The notes beneath the pieces were generated by a model. It searched no databases. It was not told where the DNA came from and was given only the letters and a program-made list of their open reading frames with translations. 64,000 nucleotides of DNA from Streptomyces sp. NBC_00554. GTDB taxonomy: Bacteria; Actinomycetota; Actinomycetes; Streptomycetales; Streptomycetaceae. Both the position numbers and the translations under genes were made by a program. Where the stretch lies: the NCBI RefSeq assembly GCF_041431135.1, contig NZ_CP107799.1:5022001-5086000 (forward strand), in the 5' to 3' direction. Below are positions 25,249-33,273 of the stretch, one piece after another (position 1 is the stretch's first letter; each line of letters starts with the position of its first letter).

Positions 25249-26461
25249 GGTCTGGATCGAGGACCGCGCGAATCACGCCGAGTACCAGGCGGCCATGGAG
25301 AAGTGGAAGGCCGCGAAGAAGGCCGGTAGCAGGCGCCAGGCACCGGGCCGGTGGCGGGTCCGCTGGTACGGGCCGGACGCCAAGCCGAAGTCGGCCACGT
25401 TCGCCAAGCTGCCCGAGGCGGAGAACCACGTTCACGAGGTCGAGGCCAAGATGCGGGACGGCTCGTACCGGGACGCGTCCGCGGGCAAGGCAACGTTGAC
25501 GGACGTCTACGAGAAGTGGAAGGGCACCCTCGGGGGCCTGGAGCCGACCACTCGTGAGACGTACCTCGACACGTGGCGCGTGCACGTCGAACCTCGTTGG
25601 GGCGACTACCAGGTGCGGCGCATCGAGTGGGAGGACATAGCCGAGTGGGTCGGCCACCTCGCCGAGGGCTCGCACGGGTGCCGCAAAGTCGGCCCCGGGC
25701 GAACCCAGAAGGTCCACCTGGTCCTGTCCCTCGTCCTCGGGCATGCGGTGCGGGCAAAGCGCATCGCGGTGAACCCTGCGGCCGGCGTCCCGCTTCCGCG
25801 ACCGGTGCCACAGGATCACGTCTACCTCACGCACGCCCAGGTCGACCGGCTCGCCGAGGCTGCGGGGGAGTACCGGCTCCTACTGCTCCTGCTCGCCTAC
25901 ACCGGGTTGCGCTGGGGCGAGGTGTCCGCCGTGACTGTGGGCGCTGTCGACACGACGGCGCGACGCCTCGCGGTGCGGCAGGCGTACAAGAAGACGCGTG
26001 ACGGCCTGATCCTCGGTCTGCCAAAGACGCATGAGCGCAGGAAGGTGCCGATCCTGCGGTCCCTCGCTCTCGAACTGGAGAAGGTCACGAAGGACCGCGA
26101 CGCGGGCGACCTGCTGTTCACCGCCCCGGCCGGCGGCCCGCTGTACGGCGACAACTTCCGCACCCGTGTGTTCAACCCAGCCGTGAAGACTGCGGGGTTG
26201 GCCAACAAGGGAGTGACGCCGCACAAGCTGCGGCACACCGCGGCCTCCCTGGGCATCGCCAGCGGCGCGGACGTGAAGGTCGTACAGACCATGCTCGGGC
26301 ACAAGTCCGCGGCGATGACGCTCGACACCTACGGGCACCTGTTCCCGGACCGGCTCGACGAGGTGGCCGACCGGCTCGACCGCGAGCGGGGACGGCGTGA
26401 CGCTCTGCGGGACGTGGCCACGATCGTCACGAGGTACGCCGCAGCAAAGGAAGATCACTAG
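25241..26461 (+). CDS. int: tyrosine-type site-specific integrase
   Basis: A 406-residue phage integrase. An N-terminal arm-binding domain (about 1-75), a SAM-like core-binding domain (about 85-180) and the catalytic domain (about 195-385). Catalytic residues: Arg224 (TGLRWGE), Lys262 region (PKTHERRK), His328 and Arg331 (HKLRH), His354 (LGHKS) and Tyr364 (DTYGH). The ATG lies within the end of the XRE gene. It sits 76 bp from the right att repeat, as expected for integration into the tRNA 3' end. Confidence 0.95.
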   Translation: MARVWIEDRANHAEYQAAMEKWKAAKKAGSRRQAPGRWRVRWYGPDAKPKSATFAKLPEAENHVHEVEAKMRDGSYRDASAGKATLTDVYEKWKGTLGGLEPTTRETYLDTWRVHVEPRWGDYQVRRIEWEDIAEWVGHLAEGSHGCRKVGPGRTQKVHLVLSLVLGHAVRAKRIAVNPAAGVPLPRPVPQDHVYLTHAQVDRLAEAAGEYRLLLLLLAYTGLRWGEVSAVTVGAVDTTARRLAVRQAYKKTRDGLILGLPKTHERRKVPILRSLALELEKVTKDRDAGDLLFTAPAGGPLYGDNFRTRVFNPAVKTAGLANKGVTPHKLRHTAASLGIASGADVKVVQTMLGHKSAAMTLDTYGHLFPDRLDEVADRLDRERGRRDALRDVATIVTRYAAAKEDH

Positions 26462-26463
26462 GC

Positions 26464-26487
26464 ATGTGTACTGAATGTGTACTGCGG
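26464..26487. repeat. candidate right integrase arm sites
   Basis: ATGTGTAC at 26464 and ATGTGTACTGCGG at 26475, the same pair and 11-bp step as at 17904-17927. They begin 3 bases after the integrase stop. Confidence 0.65.
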
Positions 26488-26490
26488 CCC

Positions 26491-26516
26491 CGGGTCCCTC
26501 CCGTGGGAGGGACCCG
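26491..26516. terminator. 12-bp hairpin between the integrase gene and tRNA-Ala
   Basis: CGGGTCCCTCCC and GGGAGGGACCCG pair perfectly around GT. It can stop integrase transcription and, on the other strand, replaces the terminator that the tRNA lost on integration. Confidence 0.75.
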
Positions 26517-26536
26517 AAAACGGCCTGTGACCTGGA

Positions 26537-26580
26537 GTGGAGCCTAGGGGAGTCGAACCCCTGACATCTGCCATGCAAAG
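26537..26580. repeat. right attachment repeat (44 bp)
   Basis: Identical to 17755-17798; it is part of the intact tRNA-Ala gene. Confidence 0.93.
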
Positions 26581-26610
26581 ACAGCGCTCTACCAACTGAG
26601 CTAAGGCCCC
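26538..26610 (-). tRNA. alaT: tRNA-Ala (anticodon TGC)
   Basis: A 73-base tRNA starting GGGGCCTTAGCTCAG on the minus strand. The acceptor stem closes with AGGCTCC, the T loop is GTTCGACTC and the anticodon loop is TTTGCAT. CCA is not encoded. It is the integration target of the element and keeps full sequence. It pairs with tRNA-Ile at 36153, as in the ileT-alaT pair near gyrA of other actinobacteria. Confidence 0.96.
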
Positions 26611-26742
26611 GGAAGAGGAGCGTCCGGCCGAAAGTACCCCTTTCGACTGGCGCCGGGGACCAGAGTACCGGGTCACCCCCGGGATCTCGCAAAAAGATTG
26701 GGGGTCCCCGTGGACGACCACTCTCCGTAAGATGCTCGACGT

Positions 26743-26760
26743 GGTTCGCGACAGCGAACC
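26743..26760. promoter_or_regulatory. inverted repeat before the XRE-type gene
   Basis: GGTTCGC-GACA-GCGAACC lies 33 bp upstream of the gene at 26793 and may be its operator. Confidence 0.45.
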
Positions 26761-26792
26761 GCGGTATTTGGGGAAGCGATGGGGAGACGCAA

Positions 26793-27341
26793 ATGGACGC
26801 CGCACAGCAGGAAGCAACCGCGAGAGCCCGGGAGCTGCAGCGGAACTGGTACGGGGAGCCGTTGGGGGCGCTCTTCCGTAGGCTCATAGACGATCTGGGA
26901 CTCAACCAGGCGCGTCTTGCCGGGGTGCTGGGCCTGTCCGCGCCCATGTTGTCGCAGCTGATGAGCGGTCAGCGCGCCAAGATCGGCAATCCCGCGGTGG
27001 TGCAGCGGGTGCAGCTGTTGCAGGACCTGGCGGGGCAGGTCGTGGACGGCAGCGTCAGCGCCGCGGAGGCAACCGAGCGCATGGACGAGATCAAGAAGTC
27101 TCAGGGGGGCTCCGTGCTCAGCAACACCACACAGTCGACGAGCAGTTCGGGTGCGCCCACGGTCAAGCGGGTTGTCCGCGAGATCCAGTCACTGCTGCGC
27201 TCGGTGGCAGCCGCGGGGGACATCATCGAAGCGGCGGACACTCTCGCCCCGACCCACCCGGAACTGGCAGAGTTCCTCCGGGTGTACGGGGCAGGACGCA
27301 CCTCGGACGCGGTCGCGCACTACCAGTCGCACCAGAGCTGA
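26793..27341 (+). CDS. helix-turn-helix (XRE-type) DNA-binding protein
   Basis: A 182-residue protein. The helix-turn-helix is near residues 18-65 (LGLNQARLAGVLGLSAPMLSQLMSGQR). A short coiled part and a Ser/Thr-rich linker (about 105-125) follow, then a helical C-terminal domain. ATG at 26793. It is the first chromosomal gene right of tRNA-Ala and lies upstream of the kinase at 27551. Its target is unknown; the inverted repeat upstream suggests self-control. Confidence 0.83.
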   Translation: MDAAQQEATARARELQRNWYGEPLGALFRRLIDDLGLNQARLAGVLGLSAPMLSQLMSGQRAKIGNPAVVQRVQLLQDLAGQVVDGSVSAAEATERMDEIKKSQGGSVLSNTTQSTSSSGAPTVKRVVREIQSLLRSVAAAGDIIEAADTLAPTHPELAEFLRVYGAGRTSDAVAHYQSHQS

Positions 27342-27384
27342 GCCGAGGCCCGGCCGCCGCACACCCGGCACCTGGAGGCTCGCG

Positions 27385-27558
27385 ATGCCTCCGGACACCG
27401 CACGTCAGGCAGCCGGGCACCTCATCGAGGTCCACGCGGCCGGGCGCTTCCACGGAGTACCGGTCATCCGGCACTTCACAGAGGTCCAGGCGTCCGTGCA
27501 CGTCGGAAGAGGTCACCGGACCGACCGCCGTAGGGGGGCGACGCACGACCATGGGTGA
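27385..27558 (+). CDS. small hypothetical protein
   Basis: A 57-codon frame beginning MPPDTARQAAGHLIEVHAAG. The ATG is preceded by TGGAGG at 6-bp spacing, and the frame overlaps the kinase start by 8 bp, so the two could be coupled. No family recognised. It may instead be a leader that tunes kinase translation. Confidence 0.4.
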   Translation: MPPDTARQAAGHLIEVHAAGRFHGVPVIRHFTEVQASVHVGRGHRTDRRRGATHDHG

Positions 27559-29230
27559 GGTCTTCGCGGGTCGGTACGAGCTGGTCGACCCGATCGGGCG
27601 TGGGGGAGTCGGTGCCGTCTGGCGCGCCTGGGATCATCGGCGGCGCCGGTATGTGGCCGCCAAGGTGCTGCAGCAGAGCGACGCGCACGCGCTGCTGCGC
27701 TTCGTGCGGGAGCAGGCGCTCCGGATCGACCATCCGCATGTCCTTGCTCCCGCCAGCTGGGCCGCCGACGACGACAAGGTTCTGTTCACCATGGACCTGG
27801 TCGCCGGCGGTTCGCTGGTCCATCTCGTCGCGGACTACGGTCCCCTGCCGCCGTCTTTCGTCTGCACCTTGCTCGACCAGTTGCTGGCCGGGCTCACCGC
27901 AGTGCACGCCGAGGGGGTCGTGCACCGCGACATCAAGCCCGCCAACATCCTGCTGGAGGCCACCGGCAGAGCCCGGCCACGGCTGCGGCTGTCCGACTTC
28001 GGCATCGCGATGCGGCTGGGCGAGCCACGGCTCACGGAGACCAACTACGTGGTGGGGACGCCCGGTTACTTCGCGCCCGAGCAGATGCTGGGCGCCGATC
28101 CGGACTTCCCCGCGGATCTGTTCGCTGTAGGTCTCGTCGCCCTGTATCTGCTGGAGGGCGCCAAACCCGATGCCAAGGCCCTGATCGAGTACTTCGCGGC
28201 GAACGGCACGCCTGCGGCTCCGCGAGGCATTCCCGAGCCGCTGTGGCAGGTCGTGGCCACGTTGGTGCAGCCCGACCCGCAGGCGCGGTTCCGTACCGCC
28301 ACGGGGGCGCGCAAGGCGCTCGCTTCGGCCGCCGAGCTGCTGCCGGAACCGAGCCCTGACGACGAGCTGGTCGACGTCTTCGACCAACTCGGGCCGCTCC
28401 CGGAGGGGTTCGGCCCGGAGGGACCGCTGAGGGCCACACCGGGGGTGCGCGCGGCTGGAGTACCGCCCCGACCGCACTCGGCTTCCACAGCGACGCAACT
28501 CGGCCCAGGGGACGATCCCTCGGGGGCCAACCCTGCCGCTGGCCTTGCGACTGGCTCCGGCTCCGGCTCCGGCTCCGAGCCATGGCAGCGCGGCTCGGGC
28601 ACTCTCTCTCAGGGACCCGTCTCCGGTGCCACATGGCCGGGGTCTATCCCCAGCAACGTACGGCCGAATCCTGATCCCAGTGCTCCCCCCTCGGCCCCCG
28701 CACCCCACCCCAGTCCCGACCCTGTCCCCCCACAGCCGTCCGCGATGTCCGAGACCGGAAGTTTCCACCTGCCGCCACCCCATGCGGCCGCCCCTCACAC
28801 ACAGCCGCAGCACCAGGGGCAGCCCCAGCCCCAGCAGGCATGGCACGAGACGCAGCAATACCGCGCCCCCCACCAAATGCCGCACCAGCCTGAGCAGCCG
28901 CCCACTCCCCCCACCTCGGTCGCGCTCCCGGCTCCAACTCCCCTCTACGCTCCGCCTTTCGAACCGACCCCCACTCCAACCCCCACGCAAGTGGCCTCCC
29001 CCCATCAGCCCGTGTCCCCGTCCGCCGCGATGCCGCAGCACGCGTACGCCTCTACTGGTTCATACACCGCTCGGTCCCCGCAGGTTCCGCATCCGGTGGG
29101 AGCAATCGCGGAGCATCGCGCCAGGCGGGCGCGGCCGCGCCCAGGGCCTCCCGCGAAGGTGGCCGTGCCGGTCCTGCTTCTCGCACTGGCCTGCTTCGCG
29201 GTGGGTTTCTGGGCGTTGACCCAGATCTGA
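27551..29230 (+). CDS. Ser/Thr protein kinase with Pro-rich linker and C-terminal membrane helix
   Basis: A 559-residue kinase. Catalytic domain about 9-265: GRGGVGAVW, Lys38 (AAKVL), HRDIKPAN (125-132), DFG (149-151) and APEQ. A 230-residue linker rich in Pro, Gln and Ser follows, then one membrane helix (about 535-556) with a very short end. There is no PASTA or other sensor domain outside, unlike PknB. A surface protein gene converges from the right. The substrate is unknown. Confidence 0.92.
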   Translation: MGEVFAGRYELVDPIGRGGVGAVWRAWDHRRRRYVAAKVLQQSDAHALLRFVREQALRIDHPHVLAPASWAADDDKVLFTMDLVAGGSLVHLVADYGPLPPSFVCTLLDQLLAGLTAVHAEGVVHRDIKPANILLEATGRARPRLRLSDFGIAMRLGEPRLTETNYVVGTPGYFAPEQMLGADPDFPADLFAVGLVALYLLEGAKPDAKALIEYFAANGTPAAPRGIPEPLWQVVATLVQPDPQARFRTATGARKALASAAELLPEPSPDDELVDVFDQLGPLPEGFGPEGPLRATPGVRAAGVPPRPHSASTATQLGPGDDPSGANPAAGLATGSGSGSGSEPWQRGSGTLSQGPVSGATWPGSIPSNVRPNPDPSAPPSAPAPHPSPDPVPPQPSAMSETGSFHLPPPHAAAPHTQPQHQGQPQPQQAWHETQQYRAPHQMPHQPEQPPTPPTSVALPAPTPLYAPPFEPTPTPTPTQVASPHQPVSPSAAMPQHAYASTGSYTARSPQVPHPVGAIAEHRARRARPRPGPPAKVAVPVLLLALACFAVGFWALTQI

Positions 29231-29274
29231 TCGGAGCGTCCCAAGTCAGCGGCCCCGCAGCCGGTTCCACGGTC

Positions 29275-30756
29275 CTACGGGTACCGCGGCGCCCCATGCT
29301 CCCTCGAAGCCGAAGCCGGTGGTGCCGGAACCGTATCCGCCTCCTCCACCACCGCCGACCCCGCGCCCGCCGCCGTCCCTGCCCGTCGCCGCGCAACGAC
29401 GGTCCACATACCGAGCGTCAGCACCAGGACACTCCCCGCGCCGATCCCACCCACGGCAATCAGTTTCATCGTTCCGCTATCGCTCTCGCCAGCACTACCG
29501 CCGCCGGGCCCGCCCGCGCCACCCACCGCGTCCTCGATGTCCCCCGACGGAACGTCGAACGCGTCCCGGGGCTGTGCCTGCCCCGCGTACGCCGGCCCCG
29601 TCTGCGCGGTGCCGTCCACGCGCACGCGCAGTGTCAGCCCGAACGGTCCGTCACCGAACTTGTCGGCGACCTGCGAGGCGAGATGGACGACGAGGTAGTA
29701 CGAGCCGGGGAACCTCATCGCGGTCACGCGGTCGCTGAGGGCGTAGCGGTTGTCGTAGGCGACGGGAGGCAGCGGATCCAGCGCGGACGAGCGCTGGCTG
29801 CCGTCGTATCCGGAGCCGACGTCGTCGACGAAACCGCGAACGGGGTTGTACAGGGACATGACCAGGGCCGTGCCCACATAGCCGTTGCCGCTGTTGTTCG
29901 AACTGCCCAGTTCGGCGGTGGTGTAGAGCTGTTGTCCCCAGTCGACCGGCACCTTGTAGAAGAGGGTCTGGCCGGGGCTGATCGTGTCCTGCCAGACTCC
30001 CTGCTTCAGGGCGGTCGCCTTGGTGAAGCCCGCACCACCCAGTCGGGACTGTGGTTCTCCCGCGAGGGCGTTGGGCGACGCGGAGTTCCAGGTCTCGGGT
30101 GCGGTCGTCGAACCGGCCTTCTTAAGGCTGGGCTCCGACACGAAGCCGAGCTCCAGGTCCCAGTCCCCGGAGGAGGAACCTGTCGTACCACTGCGCTCGA
30201 CGACCACGTAGTACGTCCCCGCCGTCTGGCAGGCGTACCGGTCGCCGTCTGTCTCGCGCGAGGCCCAGGCGGCGATCGGGCGGGAGCTCTGAGTGGCACC
30301 GAAGTGCGCGGTCTCGGAGAAGGAGCAGTTGCGGCTGTTGCCGTCCTGCACCGACACCTTGACGGCGTCCGCGTAAGTGACGGTCTCGCCCGCCCTGGGG
30401 ATGGCGGTGGCTGAGACGTACGCGTTGGACGTGGCGTCGAGTTGGAGGCGGTAGTAGAGCTTGCCGTCCCTCGGTATGGAGCTCTTGTACGCCTTTCCCG
30501 GGTCCAGGCGTACGGAGTTGGTGGTGTCCGCGGTGCCTTCGACCGGGATGGCGTCCTCGCCGAAGGCGTACGGCTTCGGCGTACCGGCGGTCCCCACCTG
30601 TGAACCGGCAGCGGCGGCCTGGCCCGGCAGTGTGACGGTCACGCACATTGCCGCTACGGCAACCGCTACCGCCAGCGCGATCGCCGTCGCTGTCGTGGCC
30701 GCGAGCGCCCGGCCGTGCATCGACATCGCGCGCCACCGCACCGTGCGCCGCCCCAT
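29275..30756 (-). CDS. surface-exposed membrane protein, unknown function
   Basis: A 493-residue protein with a long signal peptide (about 15-48), a large beta-rich outside part with jelly-roll-like segments (TYYVVVERSGTTG, DWDLELGF, SYYLVVHLAS), a Gly/Pro/Ser-rich stalk (about 415-440) and a C-terminal membrane helix followed by RRR. The ATG at 30756 has GAGGGG upstream; longer forms would start in a 12-bp tandem repeat. It converges with the kinase at 27551. The repeated GxYYVVV motifs suggest ligand-binding beta domains. Confidence 0.82.
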   Translation of the reverse strand: MGRRTVRWRAMSMHGRALAATTATAIALAVAVAVAAMCVTVTLPGQAAAAGSQVGTAGTPKPYAFGEDAIPVEGTADTTNSVRLDPGKAYKSSIPRDGKLYYRLQLDATSNAYVSATAIPRAGETVTYADAVKVSVQDGNSRNCSFSETAHFGATQSSRPIAAWASRETDGDRYACQTAGTYYVVVERSGTTGSSSGDWDLELGFVSEPSLKKAGSTTAPETWNSASPNALAGEPQSRLGGAGFTKATALKQGVWQDTISPGQTLFYKVPVDWGQQLYTTAELGSSNNSGNGYVGTALVMSLYNPVRGFVDDVGSGYDGSQRSSALDPLPPVAYDNRYALSDRVTAMRFPGSYYLVVHLASQVADKFGDGPFGLTLRVRVDGTAQTGPAYAGQAQPRDAFDVPSGDIEDAVGGAGGPGGGSAGESDSGTMKLIAVGGIGAGSVLVLTLGMWTVVARRRAGTAAGAGSAVVEEADTVPAPPASASREHGAPRYP

Positions 30757-31097
30757 CACGCGCCACCCCTCGTAGCAGGCCTGTCCCCTATGCCTGTCCC
30801 TATACATATCCGTAGGCATGTCCGTAGCCATGTCCATAGGCATGTCCGGGCCGTACGCCCAGCCCCCGTACAGGTATCCGTGGCCCCGGATCGTGGCCCA
30901 TCCTGCCCCGCCCGGCGCCTCGCTATCCGCGCTATTCGGACGAGCGGCCGAAAGAGCCCTCTCCGTAGCACTCGAATTTGCCAGCGCGATGAATTTATTT
31001 GCTCACGTGAAGCGAGGGCTTCCAGAGCAACACAAAACCCCGACCGCGAGGCGGCCGGGGTCTGCTCTGAGACTGCTGTCTCGACTGTTGTCGATAC
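30757..31097. other. gap with a 12-bp tandem repeat and a terminator
   Basis: Five units of a 12-bp repeat (consensus TAGGCATGTCCG) lie at 30789-30848. A hairpin at 31037-31061 ends the DLW-39 gene. No gene is supported. Confidence 0.6.
31037..31061 (-). terminator. terminator after the DLW-39 gene
   Basis: ACCCCGACCGC-GAG-GCGGCCGGGGT, an 11-bp stem with one mismatch, about 40 bp past the stop on the minus strand. Confidence 0.65.
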
Positions 31098-31226
31098 TCA
31101 CGAACCCGTAGGCACGGAGTCAGTCGCCTCCGTCCACAGATCCTGCTCGGCGCGATCCGCCTGGATCTGGCGGTACACGAGGAGCCCGCCGATGGCGGCC
31201 AGTGCGACCAGGAGGAGCTTCTTCAC
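31098..31226 (-). CDS. DLW-39-type small membrane protein
   Basis: A 42-residue protein: a basic start, one membrane helix (KKLLLVALAAIGGLLVYR) and the hallmark DLWTEATD near the C-terminus. Proteins of about 39 residues with this DLW end are known across actinobacteria near gyrA; their function is unknown. GTG at 31226 with GAGG upstream. Confidence 0.85.
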   Translation of the reverse strand: MKKLLLVALAAIGGLLVYRQIQADRAEQDLWTEATDSVPTGS

Positions 31227-31563
31227 CGCGCGACCTCGTCTTTCCTTGACGTAGGGGACCTCTGGCGCCCGACTATACACACCGACCGATATCGATCGGT
31301 GACCTGCGTCGGCGGCCAACTCGCCACCAGGACAGCGCATTAGGGGCGTGGGGAACCGCTCCGATCAAAGGGTGATCGCCCCCCTTCGGAAGGTGACTGC
31401 GCCCGCTTCGGCTCCCTCTTCTCCAGATTTCGGGCCTCATGCGCCCGTCCGAGTGACTGTTCATCGGAAGATCGACACACGCCGGGCGTGGTCCACCACT
31501 TGGCGACCCCTATACACATCATGAGGAAAGTACGCAAATCACCCAACCCGAAAGTGAGGGACC
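31227..31563. other. intergenic region before the DUF6344-like gene
   Basis: A 337-bp divergent region. A palindromic stretch ATATCGAT/ATCGATCGGT lies near 31288-31302. No gene is seen. Confidence 0.45.
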
Positions 31564-31959
31564 ATGGCCAGGAATCAGGTCATGAAGCTGTGGACCGCCA
31601 TCGTCACGCTCCTCCTCGCCGTGTTCACAGCGGCCGGATTCGTCACTACGACCGCAGCCGCGGCCGTACCTCAGTCAGGGCCCGTCCGCAACGCCGGGAC
31701 CCCGGCCGTGATGGTTCCGGCGGCGCCCGTCTGGTCCGGAGCACATGATCGGGGCCTGCCTCCGACAATGAAGCAGCGCATCCGAGCCGAGGCCCACGGT
31801 TCGTCCCCGTCCTGCCGCCATCGCCCGCCGCTGGACGCGACCGCTGCCGAGACGCTGGACGCAACCGAGGCCGCGACGACCGACTCTTCCGTCACAGCAG
31901 GCTCGACGACGGAAACCGGATCCACCAGCACGGTCGACTGCCCCGCCGGCGCCCGATGA
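31564..31959 (+). CDS. small secreted or membrane protein, DUF6344-like
   Basis: A 131-residue protein starting MARNQVMKLWTAIVTLLL, with one signal-like helix ending TTTAAAAAV and a low-complexity Ala/Thr/Ser-rich remainder. The N-terminal pattern resembles DUF6344 proteins of Streptomyces found in this region. The ATG follows GTGAGGGACC. Function unknown. Confidence 0.65.
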   Translation: MARNQVMKLWTAIVTLLLAVFTAAGFVTTTAAAAVPQSGPVRNAGTPAVMVPAAPVWSGAHDRGLPPTMKQRIRAEAHGSSPSCRHRPPLDATAAETLDATEAATTDSSVTAGSTTETGSTSTVDCPAGAR

Positions 31960-31981
31960 CCAGCATGTGCCGGCCTGTACG

Positions 31982-32233
31982 TCAGAGGGCGTCAGCAGAT
32001 CTGCCGGAACCTTGTAGCGCGAGTTCGCCAGGCAGTTCGACGCGTGTGCCGCAGAAGCAGAACAGCGCCGCCTCGGCGGTGGCCGGTGCGCCCAGGTCGA
32101 TCGTGAGGATCTCCTGTAGTTCCCGGAACAGTTCGGCTGTCTCGCTGCCCCGCGCGACCAGGATGCTCATTTCGTCGGGGTCCCAGATGGCGATCTTCGG
32201 CAGGTCGTCCGCCACGCAAATCAGGATGCACAC
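31982..32233 (-). CDS. small hypothetical protein
   Basis: An 83-residue acidic protein (CILICVADDLPKIAIWDPDE, then an ELFRELQEIL helix and a Cys-Phe-Cys motif). GTG at 32233 is chosen because GGGGAGG precedes it at 5-bp spacing; an ATG 30 bp upstream is weaker. It converges with the DUF6344-like gene. No family recognised. Confidence 0.6.
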   Translation of the reverse strand: MCILICVADDLPKIAIWDPDEMSILVARGSETAELFRELQEILTIDLGAPATAEAALFCFCGTRVELPGELALQGSGRSADAL

Positions 32234-32414
32234 AGCTACCTCCCCAGGGGTGCACAAAAGCATGAAGTGATCCCGCTCCGGGAGGCCAGCGGACTACCGA
32301 TCGTACTCGCGGCCCGTGCGCCATATATCCGCTCTCGGGATATTCCACAGAGATGTGCCACACCGGGGAGAACGTGGAGACAAATCACCCAAGTCGGAGC
32401 TGTGCCAGTGTCCT

Positions 32415-32849
32415 TCAGATGGCGCGGCTGAGCTGGAGCATCGCCTCGGCGTTCTTGACCAGGTCACGCTGCCTGGACTCGGGCAGCTGCCGGTAGAGCC
32501 GCAGCAGCTGAGCCTCCCGTTCATCGCCACTGGGACCGGGTACCGGTCGTCCGACGGAGGCGAAGAACTCCCGCGGCGTGGTCTTCACACCCCAGCGACG
32601 GAACACCTCCACCATCGCCCGCAGTTTGTCGGGGTCGATGCGGGACGTTCCACGGGTCCGGTTCACCCACGCGTTGAGCGTCGGGTACGAGATGCCGGCC
32701 TGCTCGGCCAGATCCTTCTGCGTCCGGCCCTGCGCTTGGGCAAGAAGGCGTTCCAGCAGGGCAGCCAGGTCTTCACCCCTGTGGGCGAAGTCCTCGCCGG
32801 AGCCGAGTTCGCCGGATGGATGAGGGCCTTTGGTCACGTTTCCGAGCAT
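32415..32849 (-). CDS. helix-turn-helix regulator
   Basis: A 144-residue protein with an XRE-like helix-turn-helix (about 38-70: RTQKDLAEQAGISYPTLNAWV) and a C-terminal helical region (about 85-140). The ATG at 32849 and a GTG 12 bp later are both possible, and neither has a strong ribosome site. It diverges from the ECF sigma gene across 424 bp that contain two 18-bp repeats. Target unknown. Confidence 0.78.
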   Translation of the reverse strand: MLGNVTKGPHPSGELGSGEDFAHRGEDLAALLERLLAQAQGRTQKDLAEQAGISYPTLNAWVNRTRGTSRIDPDKLRAMVEVFRRWGVKTTPREFFASVGRPVPGPSGDEREAQLLRLYRQLPESRQRDLVKNAEAMLQLSRAI

Positions 32850-33273
32850 CAACCAACAACATCCACATGCGCAAGTAGATCGCAGATCGACATGCGGTTT
32901 TCCGGGAACAGGAAGCATTCAGCTCTACCCGCGTGCTACAGCATGCCCCTGAGACCCTCGGCCCACATGGGCTTTCCCTCTTGACTAAATCTACATCTAC
33001 ATGAATAGTGTAGACACCGTGGGCCACTCGACCTCCCTACATCCCATCGACGCCCACGCGTCACCGAATCGCCTGAGCATGCCGTGCGCGACAGCTGCCG
33101 CCGCACGCGTCCCTTACCCCAATAATCTACATCTACATGAAGATTGGATATGGATGACGAAGGCCGCGCCTCCTGAAGCGACCACCTCGACCACCTCGAC
33201 CACCTCGACCCACACGATCCACCCGTCCTTAAGACGAGTCCACAAGCCTCTGTGACAAAGGAGCACACAGTTC
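32850..33273. other. divergent control region with 18-bp direct repeats
   Basis: AATCTACATCTACATGAA occurs at 32988-33005 and again at 33124-33141, 136 bp apart. A 9-bp repeat CCACCTCGA is present three times at 33182-33209. The region separates a helix-turn-helix gene from the sigma factor gene and is of lower GC. Confidence 0.65.

Larger units (their letters stand above)
17755..26580. mobile_element. 8.8-kb integrated element in tRNA-Ala, satellite-like, with a capsid gene
   Basis: Bounded by identical 44-bp direct repeats (17755-17798 and 26537-26580) that match the 3' part of tRNA-Ala. The tRNA stays intact on the right. Plus-strand genes: DUF6907 protein, DUF6907-HNH protein, short GntR, XRE and integrase. 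Minus-strand genes: Cys-rich small protein, major capsid protein, DUF3987-type protein, prim-pol, excisionase-like. No FtsK/TraB transfer gene, portal, terminase, protease, tail or lysis gene is present. This set fits a phage satellite (PICI-like, capsid-encoding) better than a prophage or an integrative conjugative element. Mobility is inferred. Confidence 0.88.

Noticed and set aside
17755..26580. Integrative conjugative element (pSAM2-like) reading of the element
   Set aside because: No FtsK/TraB-type transfer gene, spread genes or RepSA-type initiator; a capsid gene is present instead.
30991..31004. A parS-like TGCTCACGTGAAGC
   Set aside because: Four mismatches to the palindrome; only the CACGTG core fits.
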